The notes: generated by a model not told the origin, from the sequence alone. DNA of 64,000 nucleotides from Streptomyces sp. CB02923 (GCF_001905005.1 NZ_LWKZ01000012.1:1-64000), one strand, 5' to 3'. Positions 1 through 8,637 are shown, counted from the first letter of the stretch. Numbers and translations: made by a program.

Positions 1-1
1 G

Positions 2-127
2 GCCGCCGCGGCGGTGGTGGCCGCCGCCGGGCTCGGCGGCTGGTTCGCCTCCCAGCACGGCGACTCCGGCGACGCCCGGCCGGGCGTCCAGCAGCCCGAC
101 GCGACGACCCCGCGGCCCGCGCCCTGA
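2..127 (+). CDS. C-terminal end of a membrane or secreted protein, probably a Ser/Thr protein kinase (partial)
   Basis: Only the last 41 codons are present. They read as an Ala/Val/Gly-rich hydrophobic stretch (probably the end of a single transmembrane helix), then [12 protein letters not shown] and a short Pro/Thr/Ala tail ending in TGA. The frame is open from the window edge and is followed by a strong hairpin terminator. In Streptomyces the gene just upstream of prfB is typically a PASTA-less or short-tailed Ser/Thr kinase of the PkaA/PkaB group. That identity is inferred from synteny only, because no kinase motif is visible here. Confidence 0.5.
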   Translation, partial: AAAAVVAAAGLGGWFASQHGDSGDARPGVQQPDATTPRPAP

Positions 128-151
128 CCCACGGCCCGCGCACCGGCCCGC

Positions 152-187
152 GCACCGGCCCCGCGCCGCCCGGCGCGGGGCCGGTGC
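152..187 (+). terminator. Hairpin terminator before prfB
   Basis: A 17-bp perfect inverted repeat (152-168 with 171-187) sits about 25 bases after the stop of the upstream gene. There is no T-tract, as is usual for high-GC actinobacterial terminators. It separates the upstream gene from the prfB promoter. Confidence 0.7.
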
Positions 188-277
188 CGCCGGTCCCGCA
201 CCCCGTCCCACCTGCGTCCTCGCGCCGCCGACCCGGAAGCGGCGCGAGGCTCGGGGCACGCGGACGGCGGCAGCCGT

Positions 278-283
278 TAGGCT
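278..283 (+). promoter_or_regulatory. -10 element of a leaderless prfB promoter
   Basis: TAGGCT ends 7 bases before the GTG of prfB. That spacing places transcription initiation at or next to the start codon, and no Shine-Dalgarno sequence is visible. Confidence 0.5.
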
Positions 284-290
284 GGGGTGC

Positions 291-1403
291 GTGGCAGTCG
301 TCGATGTATCCGAAGAGCTGAAGTCCCTCTCCTCGACCATGGGGTCGATCGAGGCCGTACTGGACCTCGACAAGATGAGGGCCGATATCGCCGCGCTTGA
401 GGAGCAGGCCGCGGCGCCGTCCCTCTGGGACGACCCGGAGAGCGCGCAGAAGATCACCAGTCGGCTGTCCTATCTCCAGGGCCAGCTGCGCCGGGCCGAG
501 GAACTGCGCGGCCGGGTCGACGACGTCGGTGTGCTCTTCGAGCTCGCCGAGGCCGAGGGGGACGACGAGACCCGCGCCGAGGCCGAGGGCGAGCTGGCCG
601 TCGTCCGCAAGGCGGTCGACGAGCTGGAGGTCCGCACCCTGCTCTCGGGCGAGTACGACTCCCGCGAGGCCGTCGTCAACATCCGCGCCGAGGCCGGTGG
701 CGTGGACGCCGCCGACTTCGCCGAGAAGCTCCAGCGCATGTACCTGCGCTGGGCCGAGCGGCACGGCTACAAGGCCGAGGTGTACGAGACCTCGTACGCC
801 GAAGAGGCCGGCATCAAGTCGACCACCTTCGCCATCCAGGTGCCGTACGCCTACGGCACGCTCTCCGTCGAGCAGGGCACCCACCGCCTCGTGCGGATCT
901 CGCCCTTCGACAACCAGGGCCGCCGCCAGACGTCCTTCGCGGGCGTCGAGGTGCTGCCGGTGGTCGAGCAGACCGACCACATCGAGATCGACGAGTCCGA
1001 GCTGCGCGTCGACGTGTACCGCTCCTCCGGCCCCGGCGGCCAGGGCGTCAACACGACCGACTCCGCGGTGCGTCTGACGCACATCCCGACCGGCATCGTC
1101 GTCTCCTGTCAGAACGAGCGTTCGCAGATTCAGAACAAGGCGACCGCGATGAACGTCCTCCAGGCGAAGCTGCTCGAACGCCGCCGCCAGGAGGAGCAGG
1201 CCAAGATGGACGCGCTCAAGGGCGACGGCGGCAATTCCTGGGGAAACCAGATGCGGTCGTACGTTCTGCACCCGTACCAGATGGTCAAGGACCTGCGTAC
1301 CGAGTTCGAGGTCGGCAATCCGCAGGGCGTGCTCGACGGCGACATCGACGGCTTCCTGGAGGCGGGTATCCGCTGGCGCAAGCAGCAGGAGCAGCAGAAG
1401 TAA
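291..1403 (+). CDS. prfB: Peptide chain release factor 2
   Basis: RF2 recognises UAA and UGA stop codons and triggers peptidyl-tRNA hydrolysis on the ribosome. The 370-residue product shows the RF2-specific SPF tripeptide at residues 204-206 and the catalytic GGQ loop at 248-250 in the context [12 protein letters not shown]. Unlike the E. coli gene there is no in-frame UGA near codon 26, so no programmed frameshift is needed. The GTG start gives the standard Streptomyces N-terminus ([13 protein letters not shown]). Translation is probably leaderless. A strong hairpin with a short T-run follows the stop. Confidence 0.98.
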   Translation: MAVVDVSEELKSLSSTMGSIEAVLDLDKMRADIAALEEQAAAPSLWDDPESAQKITSRLSYLQGQLRRAEELRGRVDDVGVLFELAEAEGDDETRAEAEGELAVVRKAVDELEVRTLLSGEYDSREAVVNIRAEAGGVDAADFAEKLQRMYLRWAERHGYKAEVYETSYAEEAGIKSTTFAIQVPYAYGTLSVEQGTHRLVRISPFDNQGRRQTSFAGVEVLPVVEQTDHIEIDESELRVDVYRSSGPGGQGVNTTDSAVRLTHIPTGIVVSCQNERSQIQNKATAMNVLQAKLLERRRQEEQAKMDALKGDGGNSWGNQMRSYVLHPYQMVKDLRTEFEVGNPQGVLDGDIDGFLEAGIRWRKQQEQQK

Positions 1404-1464
1404 CATCCGGCCCGGCGTAAGGCCGCCCGAAAAGGCCGGGAAAACAGCCGGGAAATGCACCGGG

Positions 1465-1502
1465 AAATCAACTGTCGCTTTTTGAGCGGCAGTTGATTTT
1501 TG
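1465..1502 (+). terminator. Rho-independent terminator of prfB
   Basis: A 15-bp stem (AAATCAACTGTCGCT pairing with 1485-1499, one G-U pair) with loop TTTTG is followed by T residues. It is unusually AT-rich for this genome and lies about 60 bases after the prfB stop. Confidence 0.9.
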
Positions 1503-1777
1503 TTGTCGTGGGACGAGGTGGCGGTTTGGTCACAGTCATACGTCCATGGACCCCGCAACTCACCTCAATTCGGTCATCGCACCTTTATTTGACCTTGACG
1601 ATGATGTGAGAACTGGGAATGGTGGTACGTGGCATACGTATGTCTGGGGCGTGCGTGTGAACGGGGAACTGAGTGCAACGGCCGCAGGGCGGTACGGCGA
1701 CTCGCCTACCCGGGTCGGCCGCTGCCCCGAACAGCGATGCTCCATGGACGAGTAGAGCTACTGGGGGTAGCAGGCAC
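1503..1777 (+). other. Intergenic region upstream of the LAETG protein
   Basis: About 275 bases without a credible gene. The composition is noticeably lower in GC than the surroundings, consistent with a promoter region. A 69-codon open frame at 1546-1755 has no ribosome binding site or recognisable content. GGGGGTAGC just before 1778 is the likely ribosome binding site of the next gene. Confidence 0.5.
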
Positions 1778-2644
1778 ATGACGAAGAAGACGCGGCTGCG
1801 CGTAGCGCGCATTGCGGCCGGCGCGGTGATCGCGGCCGGTGCGTCGCTCACCGCCGCAGGCGCCGCCTCGGCGGTCGGCACCGAGCAGACGGCAGGCTCC
1901 GGCGGCTCGGGCGGCGGCCTGGGTGCCATCCTCGACGATCTCCTCGGCGGCGGCGACACCGGCGGCAGCGGCGGTGGCGAAATCGGCGGCAGCGAGACCG
2001 GTGGTAGCGAGACCGGCGGCAGTGAGACCGGTGGTAGCGAGACCGGTGGTAGCGAGACCGGCGGTAGTGAGACCGGCGGTAGTGAGACTGGCGGCAGCGA
2101 GACCGGCGGTCAGAGCGGCAACCAGACCGGTGGTAGCGAGACCGGTGGCAACCAGACCGGTGGCCAGTCCGGCAACCAGACCGGTGGTAGCGAGACCGGT
2201 GGCAACCAGACCGGTGGCCAGAGCGGCAACCAGACCGGTGGCAACCAGACCGGCGGTCAGAGCGGCAACCAGACCGGTGGCAACCAGACCGGTGGCAACC
2301 AGACCGGTGGCAACCAGACCGGCGGCAACGGCTCCGGCGGTTCGGACGGCTCCACCGGCAGCACCTCCAACGGCAGCACCGGTGGCAGCGACGACGGCAC
2401 CGGCACCGGCACCGACAACGAGGGCAGCAAGCCGATCGAGCAGCCCGGCGAGGGCAACGAGCAGATCGTCAACACGCCCGGCCAGCCGCAGCAGCAGGCC
2501 AAGGGTGGCGAGCTGGCGGAGACCGGTGCCTCCGGCACCACCTTCCTGCTCGTCGGCGCGGCGACGATGATCGCCGGTGGCATCGGCTTCCGCCTGATGC
2601 CGCGCCTGATCAACAAGAACGGTGGCGGCGCGGCCGCGGCCTGA
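1778..2644 (+). CDS. LAETG-anchored, Gly/Ser/Thr-repeat surface protein
   Basis: The 288-aa secreted protein starts at the ATG preceded by GGGGGTAG. Residues 1-32 form a signal peptide (basic MTKKTRLRV, hydrophobic core, AxA end). Residues about 65-185 are a low-complexity array of GGSET, GGNQT and GGQSGNQT units. The C-terminus has LAETG at 246-250, a hydrophobic helix (TTFLLVGAATMIAGGIGF), and a short tail containing Arg and Lys. This is the sorting signal of class E sortase substrates in Streptomyces, so the protein is probably covalently attached to peptidoglycan. The repeat domain resembles a flexible stalk without an obvious functional head. Confidence 0.85.
   Translation: MTKKTRLRVARIAAGAVIAAGASLTAAGAASAVGTEQTAGSGGSGGGLGAILDDLLGGGDTGGSGGGEIGGSETGGSETGGSETGGSETGGSETGGSETGGSETGGSETGGQSGNQTGGSETGGNQTGGQSGNQTGGSETGGNQTGGQSGNQTGGNQTGGQSGNQTGGNQTGGNQTGGNQTGGNGSGGSDGSTGSTSNGSTGGSDDGTGTGTDNEGSKPIEQPGEGNEQIVNTPGQPQQQAKGGELAETGASGTTFLLVGAATMIAGGIGFRLMPRLINKNGGGAAAA
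1984..2335 (+). repeat. In-frame 15- and 24-base tandem repeats encoding GGSET / GGNQT / GGQSGNQT
   Basis: Near-identical units (GACCGGCGGTAGTGA-type, and CAGACCGGTGGCAAC-type) repeat more than 20 times inside the LAETG gene. The block structure (first SET, then alternating QSGNQT/SET, then NQT) indicates successive duplications. Copy number is likely to vary between strains. Confidence 0.9.
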
Positions 2645-2680
2645 CACCAGGCCCGCCCCGTACCCGGGGCAGCGCATGAC

Positions 2681-2717
2681 GAAGGGCCCGGAGCGCGAGC
2701 GGCGCTCCGGGCCCTTC
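2681..2717. terminator. Bidirectional hairpin terminator
   Basis: A perfect 16-bp stem (2681-2696 with 2702-2717) lies between the converging LAETG gene and the small zinc-ribbon gene. It can serve both strands. Confidence 0.85.
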
Positions 2718-2800
2718 GGCGTCCCTGCGTCATCGGTGTGCGCCCGTCGGCGCACCAGGCGGAGCGAGGCTCCGTACGCGCTGCGTCACCGGGCGCCGCC

Positions 2801-2989
2801 TCAGGCGGCCTGGTGCACCAGCACCGCGAGGGCGATCAGCGCCACCAGCAGCGCCACCAGGGCCGCGGGCGTCACCTGCCCGAACAGCCCGCTCTCCTGC
2901 AGCCGTTCCCTGCTGGCCCGGCACACGGGGCAGCGGCCCTCGTTCACAGGGGCCGCGCAATTGGCGCACACCAGCCGGTCGTACGTCAT
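2801..2989 (-). CDS. Small zinc-ribbon, single-pass membrane protein
   Basis: The 62-aa product begins MTYDRLVCANCAAPVNEGRCPVCRA: two CxxC knuckles 9 residues apart that look like a compact zinc ribbon. A hydrophobic segment follows at residues about 40-60 (TPAALVALLVALIALAVLV), then a two-residue tail. A good ribosome binding site (GAGGAGG) precedes the ATG, and the frame has normal Streptomyces codon bias. Its function is unknown. Its place between the prfB and ftsEX loci is conserved in the genus as far as I recall. Confidence 0.75.
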   Translation of the reverse strand: MTYDRLVCANCAAPVNEGRCPVCRASRERLQESGLFGQVTPAALVALLVALIALAVLVHQAA

Positions 2990-3210
2990 GCGACCTCCTC
3001 CTCAACCGCTGCAACGCGCAAGGGACCACGATGGTTCCCTCTACCACTGTGCCAGCTTGTCGGCTGAACGGCGCGCCCCGGTCACCTTCCGGCCTTTTCG
3101 GCGGCACCGCTCGGGTCCACGGGCCGGAATGTGCTCCTTTTGTCCCCGTAGATGCCGTGAATAAACGCACCAACCCCGAACGGCGACTGCGCCTTCGCGT
3201 GAGACTCGCG

Positions 3211-3216
3211 TAGGGT
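3211..3216 (+). promoter_or_regulatory. Candidate -10 element for ftsEX
   Basis: TAGGGT matches the Streptomyces TANNNT -10 consensus about 70 bases before ftsE. There is no clear TTGAC-like -35, so this is a weak prediction. Confidence 0.35.
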
Positions 3217-3284
3217 CACGCTCACCGACGGGAGCCACAACAGGGGCATCCCGTGCCGCTACCCAGGTCGACCGTGGTGCATCA

Positions 3285-3974
3285 GTGATCCGATTCGACA
3301 ACGTCTCCAAGACCTACCCGAAGCAGAACCGCCCCGCCCTCAGGGATGTCTCCCTGGAGATCGAGCGCGGCGAGTTCGTCTTCCTGGTGGGCTCCTCGGG
3401 CTCCGGCAAGTCCACCTTCCTGCGCCTGCTCCTGCGCGAGGAGCGCGCCAGCCATGGCGCCGTGCACGTGCTGGGCAAGGACCTCGCGAAGCTGTCCAAC
3501 TGGAAGGTGCCGCAGATGCGCCGCCAGGTGGGCACCGTCTTCCAGGACTTCCGGCTGCTCCCCAACAAGACGGTGGGGCAGAACGTCGCCTTCGCCCTCG
3601 AAGTCATCGGCAAGCCGCGCGGCCAGATCCGCAAGACGGTCCCCGAGGTCCTCGACCTCGTCGGCCTCGGCGGCAAGGACGAGCGGATGCCGGGCGAGCT
3701 GTCCGGTGGTGAGCAGCAGCGCGTCGCCATCGCGCGGGCGTTCGTCAACCGACCGCTGCTGCTCATCGCGGACGAGCCCACCGGCAACCTCGACCCGCAG
3801 ACCTCGGTCGGCATCATGAAGCTGCTGGACCGGATCAACCGGACCGGTACGACGGTGGTCATGGCCACCCACGACCAGCAGATCGTCGACCAGATGCGCA
3901 AGCGCGTCATGGAACTCGAAAAGGGCCGGCTCGTGCGCGACCAGTCGCGCGGCGTGTACGGCTACCAGCACTAA
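3285..3974 (+). CDS. ftsE: Cell division ATP-binding protein FtsE
   Basis: The 229-aa ABC ATPase partners FtsX at the membrane. In actinobacteria FtsEX transmits a signal from the division machinery to periplasmic peptidoglycan hydrolases. Visible motifs are Walker [10 protein letters not shown] (36-44), Q-loop VFQDFRLLP, signature [14 protein letters not shown], Walker [13 protein letters not shown] and the switch His in MATHD. Length and C-terminus (RGVYGYQH) are typical of Streptomyces FtsE. The GTG start gives the expected [12 protein letters not shown]. ftsX follows 32 bases later in the same operon. Confidence 0.97.
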   Translation: MIRFDNVSKTYPKQNRPALRDVSLEIERGEFVFLVGSSGSGKSTFLRLLLREERASHGAVHVLGKDLAKLSNWKVPQMRRQVGTVFQDFRLLPNKTVGQNVAFALEVIGKPRGQIRKTVPEVLDLVGLGGKDERMPGELSGGEQQRVAIARAFVNRPLLLIADEPTGNLDPQTSVGIMKLLDRINRTGTTVVMATHDQQIVDQMRKRVMELEKGRLVRDQSRGVYGYQH

Positions 3975-4006
3975 GCGTGTACGGCCCCCAGCACTGAAAG
4001 GACGCC

Positions 4007-4918
4007 ATGCGCGCCCAGTTCGTCCTGTCGGAGATCGGCGTCGGTCTCCGCCGGAACCTCACGATGACCTTCGCGGTCATCGTCTCCGTAGCCCTCTCCC
4101 TCGGCCTGTTCGGCGCCTCGCTGCTGATGCGCGACCAGGTCGGCACGATGAAGGGCTATTGGTACGACAAGGTCAACGTCTCCGTCTTCTTCTGCAACAA
4201 GAACGACACCGAGACCGGTGCCAACTGCGCCAAGGGCGCGGCCACCGAGCAGCAGAAGAACGACATCAAGGCCGAGCTGGACCGCCTGCCGATCGTGCAG
4301 AGCGTGACGCACGAGACCAGCGACGAGGCGTTCAAGCACTACAAGGAGCAGTTCGGCGACACGCCCATCGCGGGCCTGGTCACGCCGGACCAGTTCCAGG
4401 AGTCCTTCCGGGTCAAGCTCAAGGACCCGACGAAGTACGAAGTGATCAAATCGGCGTTCTCCGAGCGGCCCGGCGTCCAGGAGGTGCAGGACCAGCGGGA
4501 CACCGTCGAGCCGCTGTTCAACCTGCTCAACGGCATGAACATCGCCGCGCTGGTGGTGATGGCGCTGATGCTGGTGGTGGCGCTGATGCTGATCGTCAAC
4601 ACCGTGCGGGTGTCGGCGTTCAGCCGGCGGCGGGAGACCGGGATCATGCGCCTGGTGGGCGCCTCCAGTTTCTACATCCAGATGCCGTTCATCCTGGAGG
4701 CGGCCATCGCGGGCCTGCTGGGCGCGGTGTTCGCCTGCGTGCTGATCGTCGGCGGCAAGTGGGTCCTGATCAACAACTGGCTGGCCGCGCGCATCCAGGT
4801 CATCAACTTCATTGGCTGGGATTCGGTCGTGGCGGTGCTGCCGCTGGTGCTGCTGATCGGCTTGTTGATGCCGGCGCTCGCCGCGTTCTTCGCGCTCCGC
4901 AAGTACCTCAAGGTGTGA
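4007..4918 (+). CDS. ftsX: Cell division permease-like protein FtsX
   Basis: This 303-aa membrane partner of FtsE has the FtsX topology. TM1 is at about residues 20-42 and an extracytoplasmic domain of about 135 residues follows (containing two Cys, FFCNKN and GANCAKG). Three more TM helices lie at about 180-205, 222-250 and 270-297, and the C-terminus is basic (FALRKYLKV). It is not a transporter; the external domain is thought to dock a peptidoglycan hydrolase. It is co-transcribed with ftsE, and a 11-bp hairpin with a T-rich tail follows the stop. Confidence 0.97.
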   Translation: MRAQFVLSEIGVGLRRNLTMTFAVIVSVALSLGLFGASLLMRDQVGTMKGYWYDKVNVSVFFCNKNDTETGANCAKGAATEQQKNDIKAELDRLPIVQSVTHETSDEAFKHYKEQFGDTPIAGLVTPDQFQESFRVKLKDPTKYEVIKSAFSERPGVQEVQDQRDTVEPLFNLLNGMNIAALVVMALMLVVALMLIVNTVRVSAFSRRRETGIMRLVGASSFYIQMPFILEAAIAGLLGAVFACVLIVGGKWVLINNWLAARIQVINFIGWDSVVAVLPLVLLIGLLMPALAAFFALRKYLKV

Positions 4919-4930
4919 TGTGTGCCAAGG

Positions 4931-4968
4931 GCGCCGTACGGTCAACTCCCCGTACGGCGCTTCTTTCT
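4931..4968 (+). terminator. Rho-independent terminator of ftsEX
   Basis: GCGCCGTACGG (4931-4941) pairs perfectly with 4950-4960 around an 8-base loop and is followed by TTCTTTCT. Confidence 0.85.
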
Positions 4969-4972
4969 GGCC

Positions 4973-4978
4973 TACACT
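4973..4978 (+). promoter_or_regulatory. -10 element of a leaderless promoter for the S41 protease
   Basis: TACACT is separated by 7 bases from the ATG at 4986. No ribosome binding site is present. Confidence 0.5.
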
Positions 4979-4985
4979 CACCGGC

Positions 4986-6185
4986 ATGACGGGCCCGTGT
5001 TTGTTCGCCCGGCCCCGCCGCAGCCGCCGCGGGGCGGCCCTGACGTTGGTCTTCGTCAGCGTGCTGGCCACCGGTGCGGCGGCGGGCACCTGGGAGGAGA
5101 GCGGACCCCCCTCGGGCGAACGGCGGATATCCGGGCGTGCGGCCTCCGAAGCCGACCGCGTCCACCGGACGCAGCGCGCCGGCCGGCACGCCGCGGGGCC
5201 GCACACGGACGGCTCCGGCGCCGCGGACGACGTCGTCAGCCGCAGCGGCGACCGCTGGTCGACCGCCTTCTCGGCCCGCGAGTACGAGGATTTCGAGCAG
5301 GAGCTGAACGGCGAGTACGTCGGCGTCGGCCTGTGGCTGCGGCAGGCGGCGGACGGCCGCGCCCTGGTCTCCCGGGTACGGCCCGGCAGTCCCGCGGCGG
5401 CGGCCGGTCTGCGCGCCGGCGACGACCTGCGCGCGGTGGACGGCGTGCCCTCGCGGGGCAGCCAGGTCACCGAGGTCGTGGCGCGGCTGCGCGGCGGCGC
5501 CGGGCCGGCCGCCGGGGGCCCCGAGCCGGGCGCCGGGAGCGGCGTCGCCCTGGAGCTGCGGCGCGGCACGCGGCAGTGGACCGAGACGCTGCGCCGGGCC
5601 CGCCTGCGCGACCAGAACGTGATCACCGACCGCCCCGACGGCCCGGACGGCCCCACCCGCATCAAGGTCGGCGCCTTCAGCAGCGGTACGGGCGAGGAGG
5701 TCCGCCGGGCGGTGCGCGCGGCCTCCCCGCGCGGCGGCGTGCTGCTGGACCTGCGCGGCAACACCGGCGGCCTGGTGCGCGAGGCGGTCACCGCGGCCTC
5801 CGCCTTCCTGGACGGCGGCCTGGTCGCCACGTACGACGTCCGCGGCAGCCAGCGCGCCCTGTACGCGAAGGACGGCGGCAACACGCAGATCCCCCTCGCG
5901 GTGCTCGTGGACGGCGGCACGATGAGCGCCGGCGAGCTGCTGGCCGGGGCGCTCCAGGACCGCGGCCGTGCGGTCCTGGTCGGCTCACCGACCTTCGGCA
6001 AGGGCTCGGTGCAGCTGCCCAGCGAGCTGCCGGACGGCTCGGTCGCCGAGCTGACCGTCGGCCACTACCGCACCCCGTCGGGCCGCGGGGTGGACGACCG
6101 CGGCATCACCCCGGACCTGCTCGCCGCGGACGACGCCCCGGCCCGTGCCCGCACGGTATTGAGTGGCTTGGGGGGCGGGGCGTAG
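4986..6185 (+). CDS. S41-family C-terminal processing peptidase with PDZ domain
   Basis: The 399-aa extracytoplasmic Ser/Lys protease has a signal or anchor segment at residues about 12-32 after PRRSRRG. A PDZ domain follows (VSRVRPGSPAAAAGLRAGDDLRAVDG), then an S41 catalytic domain with the nucleophile in GGTMSAGELLAGAL and the general-base Lys in PTFGKGSVQLP. The ATG at 4986 is chosen because it directly precedes the basic signal-peptide N-region and lies 7 bases after a -10 motif. Upstream in-frame codons run through the ftsX terminator. Position next to ftsEX and smpB is typical of the genus. Its substrates are unknown; a role in envelope quality control is inferred. Confidence 0.9.
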   Translation: MTGPCLFARPRRSRRGAALTLVFVSVLATGAAAGTWEESGPPSGERRISGRAASEADRVHRTQRAGRHAAGPHTDGSGAADDVVSRSGDRWSTAFSAREYEDFEQELNGEYVGVGLWLRQAADGRALVSRVRPGSPAAAAGLRAGDDLRAVDGVPSRGSQVTEVVARLRGGAGPAAGGPEPGAGSGVALELRRGTRQWTETLRRARLRDQNVITDRPDGPDGPTRIKVGAFSSGTGEEVRRAVRAASPRGGVLLDLRGNTGGLVREAVTAASAFLDGGLVATYDVRGSQRALYAKDGGNTQIPLAVLVDGGTMSAGELLAGALQDRGRAVLVGSPTFGKGSVQLPSELPDGSVAELTVGHYRTPSGRGVDDRGITPDLLAADDAPARARTVLSGLGGGA

Positions 6186-6203
6186 TGCGAAAATGGCTCC
6201 ACT

Positions 6204-6713
6204 ATGGCTAAGGCGAACAAGAAGAAGAACAAGAAGGACGACGGGACCGGCCGCAAGCTCATCGCCCAGCACAAGAAGGCGCGGCACGACTACCTCATCC
6301 TGGACACGTACGAATGCGGGCTGGTGCTGACCGGCACCGAGGTCAAGTCGCTGCGGCAGGGCCGGGCGTCCCTGGTGGACGGTTTCGTGCAGATCGACCG
6401 CGGTGAGGCGTGGCTGCACAACGTGCACATCCCGGAGTACGCCCAGGGCACGTGGACCAACCACAGCGCGCGGCGCAAGCGCAAGCTGCTGCTGCACCGC
6501 GTGGAGATCGACCGGCTGGAGTCGAAGTCGCAGGAGACCAGCCACACGATCGTGCCGCTGGCGCTGTACTTCACGAACGGCCGTGTGAAGGTCGAGATCG
6601 CGCTCGCCAAGGGCAAGAAGGAGTACGACAAGCGGCAGACGCTGCGCGAGCAGCAGGACCGCCGCGAGGCGGACCGGGTGATCTCGGCGGTCAAGCGGCG
6701 CGAGCGGGCCTGA
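6204..6713 (+). CDS. smpB: SsrA-binding protein SmpB
   Basis: SmpB (169 aa) binds the tRNA-like domain of tmRNA and delivers it to stalled ribosomes. The sequence has a Lys-rich N-terminal extension ([14 protein letters not shown]). The conserved core follows ([38 protein letters not shown]), and the basic C-terminal tail [21 protein letters not shown] inserts in the mRNA channel. It starts 18 bases after the protease stop and is followed by its RNA partner ssrA, the usual gene pair. Confidence 0.98.
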   Translation: MAKANKKKNKKDDGTGRKLIAQHKKARHDYLILDTYECGLVLTGTEVKSLRQGRASLVDGFVQIDRGEAWLHNVHIPEYAQGTWTNHSARRKRKLLLHRVEIDRLESKSQETSHTIVPLALYFTNGRVKVEIALAKGKKEYDKRQTLREQQDRREADRVISAVKRRERA

Positions 6714-6813
6714 GGGCCTGAAGGCCTGAGGGCCCCAGCGGCCCGGGTGGCCCGCGCGCCGGCCGTCCGCCGTACGGGCAGGAATACGCTGGCATCGTCG
6801 CGCGTTGGTCACG

Positions 6814-6819
6814 TACGAT
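6814..6819 (+). promoter_or_regulatory. Candidate -10 element for ssrA
   Basis: TACGAT lies about 50 bases before the mature tmRNA 5' end. This would give a short 5' leader for RNase P to remove. The -35 is not convincing. Confidence 0.35.
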
Positions 6820-6868
6820 GGGCTACGCACCGCACGCCGGTGCAGGCACCACCTTGAAAAAACAACAT

Positions 6869-7235
6869 GGGGATGATCGGTTTCGACAGCGGATGTCGAA
6901 GCAGGGGAAGCGAGCCGAGGAAGCGGCAATGATCTCGTAAACCCTATGTCGCAAAAAATAATCGCCAACACCAAGCGCGATTCCTTCGCCCTCGCTGCCT
7001 AAGTAGCGACTTGCGAAGTGTCAGCCCGGGGCTGTTCCCGACCCGGATCCTGGCATCAGCTAGGGGACTAAACTTCTGGGTCCGGTCACGGGGCCCAGGA
7101 GGAAATCAAACAGTGACTGAGCCCGTCGGAGACGTGTCCGCGAGATCTCCGGGGCTGAGAAAATCGCAGCGGACTGCGCTCGGAGAAGCCCTGTTTCCGC
7201 ACCGTTGGACGCGGGTTCGATTCCCGCCATCTCCA
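6869..7235 (+). ncRNA. ssrA: Transfer-messenger RNA (tmRNA)
   Basis: The 5' end GGGGATG pairs with CATCTCC at 7228-7234. The third pair is G-U, the alanine identity element. GGTTTCGACAG, the T-arm GGGTTCGATTCCC and discriminator A7235 are all as expected. CCA is not encoded. The tag reading frame is 6964-7002: ANTKRDSFALAA, followed by TAA and an immediate TAG. tmRNA rescues ribosomes stalled on broken mRNA and tags the nascent chain for proteolysis through the terminal ALAA. The tag lacks the internal SQQA-type residues I recall from the S. coelicolor tag. Confidence 0.97.
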
Positions 7236-7289
7236 CTCGACGGAGAAACCGGAGGCCCTGGCCCCCGGACCCGTCACCCCATGTGAGGC

Positions 7290-7321
7290 GAAGGCCCCGC
7301 TGCCCAGGCAGCGGGGCCTTC
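7290..7321. terminator. Hairpin terminator shared by ssrA and the converging MFS gene
   Basis: A 14-bp perfect stem (7290-7303 with 7308-7321), loop CCAG, lies between the two converging transcripts. Confidence 0.85.
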
Positions 7322-7335
7322 GTCGTTCCCGCTGC

Positions 7336-8637
7336 TCAGGCCGGCCGCCGGGCGGCCCGTACGGCGTGGGCAGCCACGGCCGCCGCCAGGGCCAGCGCGG
7401 CGGCAGCGGCCGGTGCGGTGTAGCCCGCCGCGGCGCCCCGGGGCAGGTGCTGCACTGCCCAGCCGCCGCCCGCCGAGCCCGCCGCGATACCGGTCAGCAG
7501 CGCGGTCACGGCCAGCGTCATGCCTTCGTTCAGGCGGCCCGCCGGAACCCTCGACTGGATCAGCCCCATGCCGGTGACCATGGTCGGCGCCGTGGCCATC
7601 CCGGCGAGCAGCAGCGCCGCTCCCAGCAGGACCCCGCCGCCCGCGCCCGCGGCCGTGAAAGGCAGCCACATCAGTACGGCCATGGCGGCGACACACCACA
7701 GGAAGCGGCGGCCCGCCGGTCCGGCCGGGCGCAGCACCCCGTACAGGAGCCCCGCCGCACAGGACCCGGCCGCCTGGAGGGCGAGCAGCGCGCCCGCCGC
7801 AGCGCGCTGTCCGTGGGCGTCCGTGAAGCCGATCGTGACGACCTCCAGCGAGCCGAAGACCGCCCCGGTGGCGAGGAAGGTCAGCAGGAGGGGCAGGAGC
7901 GAGGTCACGAGCGGCCCGGCGCCGTGGCGGGCGGACGCGGACGCGGGTGCGGCCGGCGGCTCCGTACGGCGCTGGGCGGCGAACAGCAGCACCCCCGTCA
8001 GCAGCAGGACCGCGCCGGTCAGCGTGCCCGCCTCCGGGAACAGCCCGGTGCACAGGAAGGCCGCCAGCACCGGGCCGAGCATGAAGCACACCTCGTCGGC
8101 CGCCTGCTCGAAGGAGTTGGCGGTGTGCAGCGCAGCCGCGTCGTTCCGGAGGAGGTGGGCCCAGCGGGCGCGTGCCATGCCGCCGGTGTTCGGTGTGGTC
8201 GCGGTGCAGGCGTACGCGGCGAACAGCGTCCAGGACGGCGCACCGAAGTGGACGCACAGCAGCAGGGCGAGTGATCCGAGGACCGCCAGTGCCGTCGCGG
8301 GGACGGCGACCCTGGCCTGTCCGTACCGGTCGACGAGCCGCGCCGTCCACGGCCCGGCGACCGCCGTCGCCGCCAGCCCCGTCGCGGTGACGGCCCCGGC
8401 CAGCGCGTACGAGCCGCGCGACCCGGCGATCATCAGGATCGCGCTGACGCCGAACATGCCCATGGGCAGCCGGGCGAGGAGGTTGGCGGCGGTGAAGGCA
8501 CGGGCGCCGGGCACGGTGAAGATCCGTCCGTACGGCCCGAGTACGCGCCGGAGCGCGGCGGGGGAGCGGCGGCGCCGACGGCGGACGGGCGGGACGGGCG
8601 GGGCGGTCACCGGCCGGGAGGCGAGGAAGAGGATCAC
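7336..8637 (-). CDS. Major facilitator superfamily transporter
   Basis: A roughly 433-aa, twelve-helix permease, probably a drug or metabolite exporter of the DHA1 type. An Arg-rich N-terminus is followed by repeated hydrophobic segments (FTAANLLARLPMGMFGVSAILMIAG at the first helix) and the loop 2-3 motif RLVDRYGQARV. The start is uncertain. The GTG at 8637 is chosen; a GTG at 8610 or a TTG at 8712 would also keep the frame, but the residues before 8637 do not look like protein. It is divergent from a LysR regulator 125 bases away, which suggests control by that regulator. The substrate cannot be read from sequence. Confidence 0.85.
   Translation of the reverse strand: MILFLASRPVTAPPVPPVRRRRRRSPAALRRVLGPYGRIFTVPGARAFTAANLLARLPMGMFGVSAILMIAGSRGSYALAGAVTATGLAATAVAGPWTARLVDRYGQARVAVPATALAVLGSLALLLCVHFGAPSWTLFAAYACTATTPNTGGMARARWAHLLRNDAAALHTANSFEQAADEVCFMLGPVLAAFLCTGLFPEAGTLTGAVLLLTGVLLFAAQRRTEPPAAPASASARHGAGPLVTSLLPLLLTFLATGAVFGSLEVVTIGFTDAHGQRAAAGALLALQAAGSCAAGLLYGVLRPAGPAGRRFLWCVAAMAVLMWLPFTAAGAGGGVLLGAALLLAGMATAPTMVTGMGLIQSRVPAGRLNEGMTLAVTALLTGIAAGSAGGGWAVQHLPRGAAAGYTAPAAAAALALAAAVAAHAVRAARRPA

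Noticed and set aside
1546..1755. A 69-codon frame in the prfB-LAETG intergenic region
   Set aside because: No ribosome binding site, no recognisable motif, and it overlaps the likely promoter of the next gene.
1984..2335. Regular short repeats resembling a CRISPR array
   Set aside because: Unit length is 15-24 bases without unique spacers; the repeats are in-frame coding units of a surface protein.
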